Source: an uncultured Collinsella sp. | GTDB lineage: Bacteria; Actinomycetota; Coriobacteriia; Coriobacteriales; Coriobacteriaceae | Length of the DNA stretch: 64,000 nt | Direction of reading: 5' to 3' | NCBI GenBank assembly: GCA_902479135.1 | Contig: CABSNU010000007.1 | Span: forward strand, 1 to 64,000 | Shown: positions 35,170 to 43,467 of the stretch, one piece after another | How positions within the stretch are numbered: the first letter of the stretch is position 1 | Layout: every line of letters starts with the position of its first letter | The notes under the pieces: model-generated | The model's input: the letters and a program-made list of their open reading frames with translations, nothing else | The model's database searches: none | Told to the model about the DNA's origin: nothing | Program-made: the position numbers and the translations under genes

Positions 35170-37497
35170 TTAAGCGGAAACTGCGGCGGAAGCAGTGTTG
35201 GTCTCGTCCTCGTCGGTCCAAGCGTGCTTGGGCATGGGACGGAAGATCTGGAAGAGCATCGCAACCAGCAGCACAATGGCCACAACCGTCCAGATACCAA
35301 ACTGCCCCAGAACAAGCAGGTTGTAGAACTGGTTGATGAACAGGGCGATCACCCAAGCAAAGGCGCACTCGTAGCCGATGGCAATCGCGGTCCACTTGCC
35401 GGAGTCCATCTGGTTGCGGATGGTGCCAATGGCGGCAAAGCACGGAGCGCACAGCAGGTTGAAGGCGCCGAAGGCAACGCAGGCGCCCATGGTGGGGAAC
35501 ATGCCGGCAAACGCGGTCCACAGGCTCGGGTCGGTCTCGCCTGCGTCGGCGACGGACAGCAGCGAGCCGGCGGTGGCGACGACGTTCTCCTTGGCGACGA
35601 GGCCAGAGACGGTCAGCGCGGTTGCCTGCCAGGTGCTAAAGCCGAGCGGGGCGAAGATCCAAGCGACCAGGTTGCCCAGCATGGCAAGCACGGAGTAGTC
35701 CATGAACTCCTCGGGGATGCCGTCCATCGCAGGCAGGAAGCCAAAGGAACCGTTGTAGCTACCAAAGTTGGACAGGAACCAAACCACGACAGTGGAGGCA
35801 AAGATGACCGTGCCGGCCTTCTTGATAAAGGCCCAGCAGCGCTCCCACACATGCAGCGCCCAAGAGCGGATCGCCGGGAAGTGGTAGGCGGGAAGCTCCA
35901 TAACAAACGGCGTCGGGCGACCGGCGAAGAGCTTGGTCTTCTTGAGCATGAGGCCCGAAGCAATGACGGCAAAGACGCCCAGGAAGTAGAAGAGCGGGCT
36001 GATCCACGCGGCGGTGGTGGAAGAATCGCCGATGATGGAACCCATGAGCAGGGCAATGATCGGCAGCTTAGCGCCACAGGGAATAAACGTGGTGGTCATG
36101 ACCGTCATACGGCGGTCCTTCTCGTTCTCGATGGTCTTGGTGGCCATGACGCCGGGGACGCCGCAACCCGAGGACACGAGCATCGGGATGAACGACTTAC
36201 CGGACAGGCCAAAGCGGCGGAACACGCGGTCCATGATGAAGGCGACGCGCGCCATGTAGCCGCAGTCCTCCAGGAAGGACAGCATCACAAAGAGCAGGAA
36301 CATCTGCGGCACAAAGCCGAAGATGGCACCCAAACCGCCGACGATGCCGTCGCAGACCAGCGAATCGACCAAGCCACCGTCCTCGGTGCCGCCCGCCACA
36401 AGGGCGTCGTGCACCACGGTGGTGATGCCGGGGACATAGGGGCCGTACTGTGCCGGGTCGACCGAGTCGGCATTGTCGCCCGCAGCCTCGACGGCCGCGT
36501 CATAGGCGTCGCGGCCCTGGCCGAGCACATACCAACCGTCGGTACCAAAGAGCTGGTCGTTGGTGAAGTCGGTCACCGTGCCGCCCAAGGTAGAAACGGC
36601 GATGTAGTACACGCAGAACATGATGACCACAAAGATCGGCAGGCCCAGGATACGGTTGGTAACCACGCGGTCGATCTTCTCGGAGGTGCTCATCTTTGCC
36701 GGAGCCTTGGTGAGGCACTCGTCAATGATGTGGGCAATCACGCCGTAACGCTCGCCGGTGATGATGGACTCGGCGTCGTCGTCGCAGTCCTGCTCGCACT
36801 GGGCGACCAGCTGCTCCACGCGAGCGGCCTTCTCCTTGGTGAGGTTGATGAGCTTGCAGGCGTCCGCGTCGCGCTCGAACAGCTTGACGGCGTAATAGCG
36901 GCGCTTGTTGGCGGAAACGCTCGCCGGAAGGTTGTTCTCGATGTGGTCCAGAACGTCCTCGATGGAGGAGTCGAACTTGTGCTCCGGCACCTGGCCCTTG
37001 GAAGCAGCGGACTTCTTGACCTGCTCGAACAGCTCCTTAATACCCTTGTTCTTAAGGGCCGAGATCATCATGACCGGGCAGCCGAGCTTCTTGGAGAGCT
37101 TGTCCGTGTCGATCTTGTCGCCGTTCTTCTCGACCAGGTCGGCCATGTTGAGGGCAACGACCACGGGCAGGCCGGTCTCGATAACCTGAAGCGCCAGATA
37201 CAGGTTGCGCTCGAGGTTGGTGGCGTCGACCACCTGGACGACAACATCGGGCTCGCCGCTCATGAGGTAATCGCGCGAGCATTGCTCCTCGGGGCTGTAG
37301 GGGGAAAGCGAGTAGATGCCAGGGAGGTCCGTGATGGTAACGTTCTTGTCGCTTAGGAGCTTGGCTTCCTTTTTCTCAACCGTGACGCCGGGCCAGTTGC
37401 CAACGTAGCCGTTGGCGCCGGTAATCAGGTTGAAAAGCGTGGTCTTGCCGCAGTTGGGGTTACCCGCCAGCGCGACATGGATCTGAGAATCCGCCAT
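35170..37497 (-). CDS. feoB: Ferrous iron transporter FeoB
   Basis: A 775-residue Fe2+ permease. The N-terminal G domain (about 5-170) has the P-loop AGNPNCGKTTLFN (Gly12 to Thr20), the G3 motif DLPGIYSLSPYSPEE and NMADLVEKNGD. A helical GDI-like spacer precedes the C-terminal gate domain with about ten helices and the Cys-containing CGVPGV and GAKLPII motifs. The ATG has GAAGAAGG upstream. It follows two feoA genes, with a DtxR-like box in the intergenic space. Confidence 0.96.
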   Translation of the reverse strand: MADSQIHVALAGNPNCGKTTLFNLITGANGYVGNWPGVTVEKKEAKLLSDKNVTITDLPGIYSLSPYSPEEQCSRDYLMSGEPDVVVQVVDATNLERNLYLALQVIETGLPVVVALNMADLVEKNGDKIDTDKLSKKLGCPVMMISALKNKGIKELFEQVKKSAASKGQVPEHKFDSSIEDVLDHIENNLPASVSANKRRYYAVKLFERDADACKLINLTKEKAARVEQLVAQCEQDCDDDAESIITGERYGVIAHIIDECLTKAPAKMSTSEKIDRVVTNRILGLPIFVVIMFCVYYIAVSTLGGTVTDFTNDQLFGTDGWYVLGQGRDAYDAAVEAAGDNADSVDPAQYGPYVPGITTVVHDALVAGGTEDGGLVDSLVCDGIVGGLGAIFGFVPQMFLLFVMLSFLEDCGYMARVAFIMDRVFRRFGLSGKSFIPMLVSSGCGVPGVMATKTIENEKDRRMTVMTTTFIPCGAKLPIIALLMGSIIGDSSTTAAWISPLFYFLGVFAVIASGLMLKKTKLFAGRPTPFVMELPAYHFPAIRSWALHVWERCWAFIKKAGTVIFASTVVVWFLSNFGSYNGSFGFLPAMDGIPEEFMDYSVLAMLGNLVAWIFAPLGFSTWQATALTVSGLVAKENVVATAGSLLSVADAGETDPSLWTAFAGMFPTMGACVAFGAFNLLCAPCFAAIGTIRNQMDSGKWTAIAIGYECAFAWVIALFINQFYNLLVLGQFGIWTVVAIVLLVAMLFQIFRPMPKHAWTDEDETNTASAAVSA

Positions 37498-37570
37498 TCA
37501 ATCCTTCTTCCTTGTGTGCCTGCGCTGCTTTCTCCGCGCAGGCTGGATAATGTGCTTCAAAGATGCTGCA

Positions 37571-37589
37571 TTAAGTTAGAAAAACCTAA
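37571..37589 (-). promoter_or_regulatory. DtxR/IdeR-like iron box upstream of feoB
   Basis: On the minus strand it reads TTAGGTTTTTCTAACTTAA, matching 15 of 19 positions of the DtxR/IdeR consensus TTAGGTTAGCCTAACCTAA. It lies 74-92 bases upstream of the feoB ATG and between feoA and feoB, so feoB probably has its own iron-repressed promoter. Confidence 0.6.
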
Positions 37590-37620
37590 CTTTATCTGCA
37601 GAAATATACGTCGTGAGCCC

Positions 37621-37842
37621 TTACTGGACCTCGACGACGGCGGCCTCCTCCTTGCGGATGGAAAGCTCGTAGCCGCGCACGTTGATCTCGACCGGATCAC
37701 CGAGCGGTGCAACCTTCACGACCTTGAACGAAGTGCCCTTGATGAGCCCCAGGTCCATAAGGTGGCGGCGAAGCGCACCCTCACCGTGAAGCTTGACGAT
37801 GGTGGAGCTCTCGCCCACCTTAACGTCACCCAACGTCTTCAT
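37621..37842 (-). CDS. feoA: FeoA-type protein (proximal copy)
   Basis: A 73-residue SH3-like FeoA protein that is thought to bind FeoB's cytoplasmic domain and aid Fe2+ uptake. Features: MDLGLIKGTSFKVVKVAPLGDPVEINVRGYELSIRKEEA, the typical FeoA pattern. The ATG has GGGGG upstream. It lies 39 bases after the distal feoA on the minus strand. Confidence 0.92.
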   Translation of the reverse strand: MKTLGDVKVGESSTIVKLHGEGALRRHLMDLGLIKGTSFKVVKVAPLGDPVEINVRGYELSIRKEEAAVVEVQ

Positions 37843-37881
37843 CCTCTTGTCCCCCTTTCGGTTTTTATGAAATGCTGCAGA

Positions 37882-38124
37882 CTAACCGACGGTCATGATG
37901 TGCATGGCAACCTTGGAATCGATACCAAAGCGTGCGCCCAGCACCGTGACGATGATATTGGCGCCACTCGAGCTCACCACGTGGATTTCGCTGCCCTCGA
38001 CAAAGCCGAGGTCCTTGAGGTGGTGCTTCATGTCCTCATTGCCCTTTACACGAGACACGCGCACGGTTTCGCCCGCTTTTACCATCGAAAGCGGCATTGC
38101 CGGCATCTGCGGTCCGCAAGACAT
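37882..38124 (-). CDS. feoA: FeoA-type protein (distal copy)
   Basis: An 80-residue second FeoA, with KHHLKDLGFVEGSEIHVVSS and a C-terminal GARFGIDSKVAMHIMTV. Two feoA genes before feoB are common in anaerobes; the copies differ enough to have separate roles. The ATG has AGGAG upstream and is first in the cluster. Confidence 0.92.
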   Translation of the reverse strand: MSCGPQMPAMPLSMVKAGETVRVSRVKGNEDMKHHLKDLGFVEGSEIHVVSSSGANIIVTVLGARFGIDSKVAMHIMTVG

Positions 38125-38166
38125 GAGTGGCTCCTAACGTCAGTTCGTCCTTCACATCGACATGGT

Positions 38167-38220
38167 AAAAGTTAGCCACATCTATGTTCGCTTTAGTAAA
38201 CTAACACGTGGTTAACTTTT
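38167..38220 (-). promoter_or_regulatory. Inverted repeat upstream of the feo cluster
   Basis: AAAAGTTAGCCAC (38167-38179) faces GTGGTTAACTTTT (38208-38220), one mismatch, 28 bases apart, with TTAGTAAACTAA inside. TTAG/CTAA elements are typical of DtxR-family half-sites. It is 43-96 bases upstream of the first feoA and may be its metal-responsive operator. Confidence 0.4.
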
Positions 38221-38274
38221 TGGAAAGGGTCCCCATTCAGATTTCGAAAAAGTTTCCTATACGAAACAAAAGAA

Positions 38275-38303
38275 GCACCACAAAGACCATCTCTTTGCGG
38301 TGC
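38275..38303 (-). terminator. Terminator of the HPr-like gene
   Basis: Stem GCACCACAAAG/CTTTGCGGTGC with a seven-base loop, followed on the minus strand by TTCTTTTGTTT. It lies 57 bases after the HPr-like stop. Confidence 0.7.
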
Positions 38304-38324
38304 CTTGTCATACCAATTTATGCA

Positions 38325-38346
38325 ACAAAGGGGACTGTCCCCTTGT
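38325..38346. repeat. Palindrome with central GGGGAC-GTCCCC
   Basis: ACAAAGGGGAC-TGTCCCCTTGT, a nearly perfect palindrome; another carrier of the GGGGACA/TGTCCCC string found in the R1 family. Confidence 0.5.
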
Positions 38347-38359
38347 CACATTGATGCGC

Positions 38360-38608
38360 TTAGAGCGAGAGGTTTCTGATCGACGTGACGCAGGAGGCCT
38401 CATCCACGCCCGAAACGCGGAACACGACGTCTTCGCCACATTCGCCGCAGAGTGCCATGAGCCCTATAACGTCGCGGCCATCGGTGTAGCGGTCACCAAT
38501 CGAAACCGACACGTCACTACGGTGCTTGGCAATGATGTCATAGAGCAGCGCAACCGGGCGGGCATGTAATCCCAACGGATCTTTAATCGTCTTTGTAAAC
38601 TCGACCAT
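38360..38608 (-). CDS. HPr-like phosphocarrier protein
   Basis: An 82-residue HPr-family protein with the active-site His15 in GLHARP. Position 46, the regulatory Ser of Firmicutes HPr, is Asp (GRDVIGLM), so HPr-kinase control is not expected. HPr relays phosphate from enzyme I to sugar-specific PTS IIA subunits in the cytoplasm. No PTS genes are adjacent. I chose ATG 38608 with GGGAGGGG upstream; the longer open frame adds 15 unrelated codons. Confidence 0.85.
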   Translation of the reverse strand: MVEFTKTIKDPLGLHARPVALLYDIIAKHRSDVSVSIGDRYTDGRDVIGLMALCGECGEDVVFRVSGVDEASCVTSIRNLSL

Positions 38609-38695
38609 GTCCCCTCCCGCGACATCGCACATCGGCCGGCAAAACCCAGCCACGTGGTAGTTATTGTAGCGTTAGATGCTTGTTGAGGGCGGGAC

Positions 38696-38865
38696 GGAAA
38701 TCGCATCCCATTTCGAGCGTCAATGATGGGACACAGTTTCCGCCAGAAGGCTCAACCGGAAAGTGCGACCCGTTATTTGGCTGGATTCTGGGACGCAGTT
38801 TCCGCTGAGCGACCCTGGCGGAAAGTACATCCCATTCTGGACGCAAATTCCGGGACGCAGCTTCC
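38696..38865. repeat. Three tandem 46-nt hairpin units, 62-nt period
   Basis: Units at 38696-38741, 38758-38803 and 38820-38865, each 46 bases, separated by 16-base spacers, giving an exact 62-base period. Each unit starts GGAAA..C..CCC and ends GGGAC.CAG.TTCC, so it folds back on itself. Units are similar, not identical. They fill the gap between aspS and the HPr-like gene. Confidence 0.75.
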
Positions 38866-38913
38866 TCGACGTCCGGTCACCCCATGCCCTCACAACCTCG
38901 GCGCATAAAAAAA

Positions 38914-38938
38914 GAGGGAAGGCCCGCGTCCTTCCCTC
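38914..38938 (-). terminator. Terminator of aspS
   Basis: Stem GAGGGAAGG/CCTTCCCTC with a seven-base loop, followed on the minus strand by a run of seven Ts. It lies 27 bases past the aspS stop. Confidence 0.9.
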
Positions 38939-38964
38939 GTTACAGGCAATATGTAGCCGTTCGC

Positions 38965-40752
38965 CTACATCAGGCGCAGACTGACGTCCTTGAGCTGGGC
39001 GCCGCTAACGGCACTCGGAGCGCCCGACATGAGGTCGGAGCCGCTGGCCGTCTTGGGGAACGCCATGACGTCGCGAATGGAGTCGGAGCCGGTGAGCAGC
39101 ATGCACACGCGGTCCAGGCCCAGGGCGAAGCCGCCCATCGGGGGCGCACCAAACTTGAGAGCCTCCATGAGGAAGCCGAACTGCGACTCGGCGCGCTCCT
39201 CGGTAAAGCCCAGGAGCTTGAGCATGGACATCTGCATCTCGGCGTTGTGGATACGCATACCGCCGCCGCCGGCCTCAAAGCCGTCCATGACAAAGTCGTA
39301 GGTGCACGAACCGGCTGCCAGCGGGTCGGCCTCGATCTTGGCGATGTCGGTCTCGGTCGGCAGGGTAAAGGGCTGGTGCTCGGCAGCGTAGGCCTTGCGG
39401 TCCTCATCCCAGTGGAACAGCGGGAAGTTGACGACCCACAGGAAGTCGTGGCCCTCGCGCTTGATCTCGAGCGCGTTGGCCATGTGGGAACGCATGCCGC
39501 CCAGGATCTCGTCAGAGAGCAGGCGCGGACCGGCGGCGAACATCACAAGGTCGCCGGGCTCGACGTTCATGCGCTCACGCAGAGCCGCCATCTCCTCGTC
39601 CGAGAAGAACTTGACGATGGGGCTGTTGATGGAGCCATCCTCGCGGAAAGCGATCCAGGCCAGGCCCTTGGCGCCAAACGTGGAGGCCACGCCGGCGAGC
39701 TTATCGATCTTGGCACGTGCCCAGGCACCGGCGCCCTTGGCGTTGATGGCCTTGACGACAGAGCCCTCCTCGTTTGCAGCAGTCGCAAAGACCTTGAACT
39801 TGGAGTTGGCAAAGATGTCGGTCAGGTCGACCAGGTGCATGCCATAGCGGGTATCGGGCTTGTCGGAGCCATAGGTGTCCATGGCCTCCCAATAGTCCAT
39901 GCGACGCAGCGGCGTGGGCATCTCGACACCCATGCGGCCGAAGGCGTCGGCCAGGACCTCTTCGAGCGCGCTCATGACGTCGTTCTGGTCCACGAAGGAC
40001 ATCTCGATATCGACCTGGGTGAACTCGGGCTGACGGTCGGCACGCAAGTCCTCGTCGCGGAAGCACTTGGCGACCTGGTAGTAGCGCTCGACGCCACCGA
40101 CCATGAGCAGCTGCTTCAGGAGCTGCGGGGACTGCGGCAGGGCGTAGAAGTTGCCCGGCTGAATACGGCTGGGAACGATGAAGTCTCGAGCGCCCTCGGG
40201 CGTGGACTTGAACAGGGAGGGCGTCTCGACCTCCATGAACTCACGGTTGTGCAGCGCCTCGCGAATGGCAAAGGTAAAGTCGGAGCGCAGCTTGAGGTTG
40301 GCCATCATCTCGGGACGACGGAGGTCCAGATAGCGATAGCGCAGGCGGGTGTCCTCGCTGGTCTCGATGCCGTCCTCGATCTGGAACGGCGGGGTGACGG
40401 AAGTGTTGAGCACCTCGGCATGATCGGTCAGGACCTCGATCTCGCCGGTCGCGAGCTTGGTGTTGGTGGTCTCCTCGCCACGGGCGCGCACGACGCCATG
40501 GATCTTGATGGGCCACTCGGGACGCATAGTCTCGGCGATCTTAAAGGCGTCGCCGTCGGAGTGCTCGGGGTCGAAGGTGAGCTGCGTAATGCCCTCGCGG
40601 TCGCGAAGGTCGCAGAAGATAAGGCCGCCGTGGTCGCGGCGACGGCTCACCCAACCGGTGAGGGTGACCTCTTCGCCCACGTTCTCGCGGCGAAGCTCGC
40701 CGCAGGTACGGGTGTGCATGGAATGCTCGTCGATGGGACGGGTCTGGCTCAT
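38965..40752 (-). CDS. aspS: Aspartyl-tRNA synthetase
   Basis: A 595-residue bacterial-type class II synthetase. The N-terminal OB domain (TLTGWVSRRRDHGGLIFCDLRD) recognises the anticodon, and motif 2 includes FRDEDLRADRQPEF. The insert (GAD) domain of bacterial AspRS lies at about 290-400, and motif 3 has GGFALGLDRVCMLL. Whether it also charges Asn depends on GatCAB elsewhere. The ATG has GGAGGA upstream. Confidence 0.97.
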   Translation of the reverse strand: MSQTRPIDEHSMHTRTCGELRRENVGEEVTLTGWVSRRRDHGGLIFCDLRDREGITQLTFDPEHSDGDAFKIAETMRPEWPIKIHGVVRARGEETTNTKLATGEIEVLTDHAEVLNTSVTPPFQIEDGIETSEDTRLRYRYLDLRRPEMMANLKLRSDFTFAIREALHNREFMEVETPSLFKSTPEGARDFIVPSRIQPGNFYALPQSPQLLKQLLMVGGVERYYQVAKCFRDEDLRADRQPEFTQVDIEMSFVDQNDVMSALEEVLADAFGRMGVEMPTPLRRMDYWEAMDTYGSDKPDTRYGMHLVDLTDIFANSKFKVFATAANEEGSVVKAINAKGAGAWARAKIDKLAGVASTFGAKGLAWIAFREDGSINSPIVKFFSDEEMAALRERMNVEPGDLVMFAAGPRLLSDEILGGMRSHMANALEIKREGHDFLWVVNFPLFHWDEDRKAYAAEHQPFTLPTETDIAKIEADPLAAGSCTYDFVMDGFEAGGGGMRIHNAEMQMSMLKLLGFTEERAESQFGFLMEALKFGAPPMGGFALGLDRVCMLLTGSDSIRDVMAFPKTASGSDLMSGAPSAVSGAQLKDVSLRLM

Positions 40753-41007
40753 ACCAGTGATCCTCCTTTATGGATCTGTGCCGCCCCGTGTCGTTCCGGG
40801 CGGCGTCGTACAGATTTGCCCGGCCTGCGTAAACCGCGCAGCCAGACATGGCGTTCTATCTTATCGCACATGTGTCGATGTGCCGCGGAAAAGTAGCTCC
40901 TGCCCAAAGACTTGACGGAGACGAAACAATTGACGCACCGCGGCACCCGCCCGCGCTCGTCACGTGCGACAATATGCCCAATAAAACAGCACTCGGAAAG
41001 GCCCGCC

Positions 41008-41643
41008 ATGACTGCACGCCTCATCGTTATGGATATCGACTCCACGCTCATCAACCAGGAGGTCATCGACCTGTTGGGCGAAGAGGCCGGCGTGGGCGAG
41101 CAGGTGGCACAGATCACCGAACGCGCCATGCGCGGCGAGCTTGACTTTAAGCAGGCGCTCGAGGAGCGCGTGGGGCTGCTCGCCGGCCTGGACGAGAGCG
41201 TGTTCGAGCGCACCTTTGAGCGCGTGACATTTACCCCCGGCGCGTTGGAGCTTGTGCGCTCAGCGCACAGCAAGGGCTGGAAGGCCGGCGTGGTGAGCGG
41301 CGGCTTTCACGAGGTCGCCGACAAGATCGTGGCTGCCACGGGCATCGATTTTTGCCTGGCCAATCGTCTGGAGGTCGTGGACGGCAAGCTCACCGGTAAG
41401 TTGGCTGCCGACATTGTGACCAAGGAGTCCAAGCTCATCCAGCTGCTGGACTGGGCAGTTGAGTGCGGCGTCGATATGGCACACACCGTGGCAATCGGCG
41501 ACGGGGCAAACGACATCCCCATGATCCAGGCCGCAGGCACGGGCATCGCGTTTTGCGCCAAGCCCAAGACGCGCGAGGCCGCCCCGTTTACCATCGACGA
41601 GCGCAACCTGATGCTCGCCATGGACATCATCCTGCGCGACTAG
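41008..41643 (+). CDS. serB: Phosphoserine phosphatase SerB
   Basis: A 211-residue HAD phosphatase that makes L-serine from phosphoserine. Nucleophile Asp9 and Asp11 are in VMDIDSTLI; motif II is VVSGGFH, motif IV GDGANDIPM. This is the compact form without an ACT domain. I chose ATG 41008 with GGAAAGG upstream; 32 earlier in-frame codons are open but unlike the family. Divergent from aspS. Confidence 0.93.
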   Translation: MTARLIVMDIDSTLINQEVIDLLGEEAGVGEQVAQITERAMRGELDFKQALEERVGLLAGLDESVFERTFERVTFTPGALELVRSAHSKGWKAGVVSGGFHEVADKIVAATGIDFCLANRLEVVDGKLTGKLAADIVTKESKLIQLLDWAVECGVDMAHTVAIGDGANDIPMIQAAGTGIAFCAKPKTREAAPFTIDERNLMLAMDIILRD

Positions 41644-41680
41644 TCGATCCGTCTAACAATTGAATCAGTCTGTCCTATAG

Positions 41681-41712
41681 TTTCCGAACAATTTTGTCTT
41701 AGTGTTCGGAAA
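41681..41712 (+). promoter_or_regulatory. Inverted repeat operator upstream of larB
   Basis: Perfect 10-base arms TTTCCGAACA (41681-41690) and TGTTCGGAAA (41703-41712), 12 bases apart, 46-77 bases before the larB start. A likely binding site for a regulator of lactate racemization, perhaps the TetR-family protein encoded after larC or an FNR/Crp-type factor. Confidence 0.5.
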
Positions 41713-41757
41713 TATACCCTTTGAGTGCTAGACTTTGCGCCGTCGAAGGGAACATAT

Positions 41758-42540
41758 ATGGATAAGCGAGATCTTGAGCAATTGCTGAGCGATGTTGCCG
41801 GCGGAGCAGTCACCCCTGCCGACGCCCTCACGCGCATCCAGACGGCTCCGACCGCCGATTTGGGCTTTGCGCAGCTCGATCTTTCGCGCGGGGTGCGCCA
41901 GGGAGCCGGCGAGGTTGTCTACGGGGCCGGTAAAACCGCCGATCAGATTGCCGCCATTATCGAAGCACTGCGCGATGCCGGCCAGGAGCGCATCCTGGTC
42001 ACGCGCCTGGATGCCGAAAAAGCCGCGCGCACCGCTGAGCTTCTTGGCAACGGCATCGACCTGGGATATGTCCCGGACGCACAGCTCGCCCTCGTGGGCG
42101 GCAAGCCCTTCCCTACCGGCAACGGACGCATCGTCGTCGCCTGCGCCGGCACGAGCGACCTGCCCGTCGCCGAAGAAGCCGCGTTGACGGCCGAGTTCTA
42201 TGGCAACGAGGTCGACCGCCTCTACGACGTGGGTGTCGCCGGCCTGCACCGTCTGCTCGCGCATGCCGAGGAACTTGCCCAGGCACAGGTGGTCATCGCC
42301 ATTGCCGGCATGGAGGGCGCACTGGCGAGCGTTGTCGGCGGCCTGGTAAGCTGTCCGGTCATAGCCGTTCCCACCAGCGTGGGTTACGGCGCGAGCTTTG
42401 GTGGCGTAGCCGCGCTGCTCGCCATGCTCAACTCCTGCGCCAGCGGCGTTTCGGTCGTCAACATCGACAACGGCTTTGGTGCCGCCTACCAGGCAAGTCT
42501 TATCAATCATCTGAGCGCCGGCACGCCCTGCGCCCGTTAA
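41758..42540 (+). CDS. larB: Pyridinium-3,5-biscarboxylic acid mononucleotide synthase LarB
   Basis: A 260-residue LarB, which carboxylates and hydrolyses nicotinic acid adenine dinucleotide to start nickel-pincer cofactor synthesis. The C-terminal half is PurE-like (SDLPVAEEAALTAEFYGNEVDRLYDVGVAGLHRLL, then AGMEGALASVVGGL and PTSVGYG). I chose ATG 41758 with GAAGGG upstream. It is followed 10 bases later by larC. Confidence 0.94.
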   Translation: MDKRDLEQLLSDVAGGAVTPADALTRIQTAPTADLGFAQLDLSRGVRQGAGEVVYGAGKTADQIAAIIEALRDAGQERILVTRLDAEKAARTAELLGNGIDLGYVPDAQLALVGGKPFPTGNGRIVVACAGTSDLPVAEEAALTAEFYGNEVDRLYDVGVAGLHRLLAHAEELAQAQVVIAIAGMEGALASVVGGLVSCPVIAVPTSVGYGASFGGVAALLAMLNSCASGVSVVNIDNGFGAAYQASLINHLSAGTPCAR

Positions 42541-42550
42541 GGAGCATTCC

Positions 42551-43465
42551 ATGTCCAATCATCAGCACACGCTTATCATCGACGGCACCTCGGGCATCAG
42601 CGGCGATATGACCGTCGCGGCCCTGCTCGACCTGGGCGCCAGCGAGGAGCACCTGCGCGAACAGCTCGCCACGCTGCCGGTCGACGGCTTTTCGATCGCC
42701 GTGACGCGCGTAAACAAGCACGGCATCGACGCCTGCGATTTCGACGTCCAGCTTGCAGAGGAGCTCGAGAACCACGACCACGATATGGTCTGGCTCTACG
42801 GCAACGAAGCAGCTGCCGAGCACACGCACGAGCATGAGCACCACCATCATGATCATGGCGAGCACGAACACGTGCACTGCCACGAGCATGACCATGACCA
42901 CGACGATGACCACGACGGTCACCATCACGCCCACCACCATCACCACCGTTCTTTAGCAGACGTCACCGCCATCATCGATGGCTCGCAGCTAAGCGATGGC
43001 GCCAAGCGTCGCGCGCTCGCCATCTTTACCGCGCTCGCCGCCGCCGAGGCCAAGGCCCACGGCAAAACGCCCGAGACCGTCATGTTCCACGAGGTGGGCG
43101 CCGTCGACTCCATCGTCGACGTCTGCTCCGTCGCCATCTGCCTCGACAACCTGGGCATCGAGGACATCGTGGTCGAGTCGCTCTCCGAGGGTCACGGCAC
43201 CATCCACTGTGCCCACGGCCTTATGCCCATCCCGGTGCCCGCCGTCGTCAACCTATGCCAAGCAGGCAATATCGCCCTCACGCCTGCACCGGTCGCCGGC
43301 GAGCTCGTGACGCCCACGGGCGCCGCCATCGTCGCCGCGCTGCGCACGTCCGAGCACCTGCCGGCCCGCTACCGCATCGAGGCCGTCGGCTACGGCGCCG
43401 GTAAGCGCCCCTACGAGGGCTGCTCCGGCACGCTCCGTTGCCTGCTCGTTGACGCGGACGCATAG
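42551..43465 (+). CDS. larC: LarC N-terminal half (LarC1), nickel insertion protein
   Basis: A 304-residue protein matching only the N-terminal half of LarC, which inserts nickel into the cofactor; full-length LarC is about 420 residues. It holds IIDGTSGISGDM, a His-rich tract (24 His in residues 91-132) for nickel storage, FHEVGAVDSIVD, HGLMPIPVPAV and TPTGAAIV. It ends at RCLLVDADA with a TAG; the C-terminal LarC2 domain is absent and the next frame begins a TetR gene two bases later. In Lactobacillus plantarum the two parts are joined by frameshift; no second part exists here. Confidence 0.9.
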   Translation: MSNHQHTLIIDGTSGISGDMTVAALLDLGASEEHLREQLATLPVDGFSIAVTRVNKHGIDACDFDVQLAEELENHDHDMVWLYGNEAAAEHTHEHEHHHHDHGEHEHVHCHEHDHDHDDDHDGHHHAHHHHHRSLADVTAIIDGSQLSDGAKRRALAIFTALAAAEAKAHGKTPETVMFHEVGAVDSIVDVCSVAICLDNLGIEDIVVESLSEGHGTIHCAHGLMPIPVPAVVNLCQAGNIALTPAPVAGELVTPTGAAIVAALRTSEHLPARYRIEAVGYGAGKRPYEGCSGTLRCLLVDADA

Positions 43466-43467
43466 CC

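Noticed and set aside
38696..38865. CRISPR array
   Set aside because: The units are diverged and foldback, spacers are only 16 nt, only three copies, and no cas genes are present.
42503..42946. Val/Met-rich frame on the minus strand
   Set aside because: It is the complement of the His-rich part of larC (CAC/CAT codons read as GTG/ATG).
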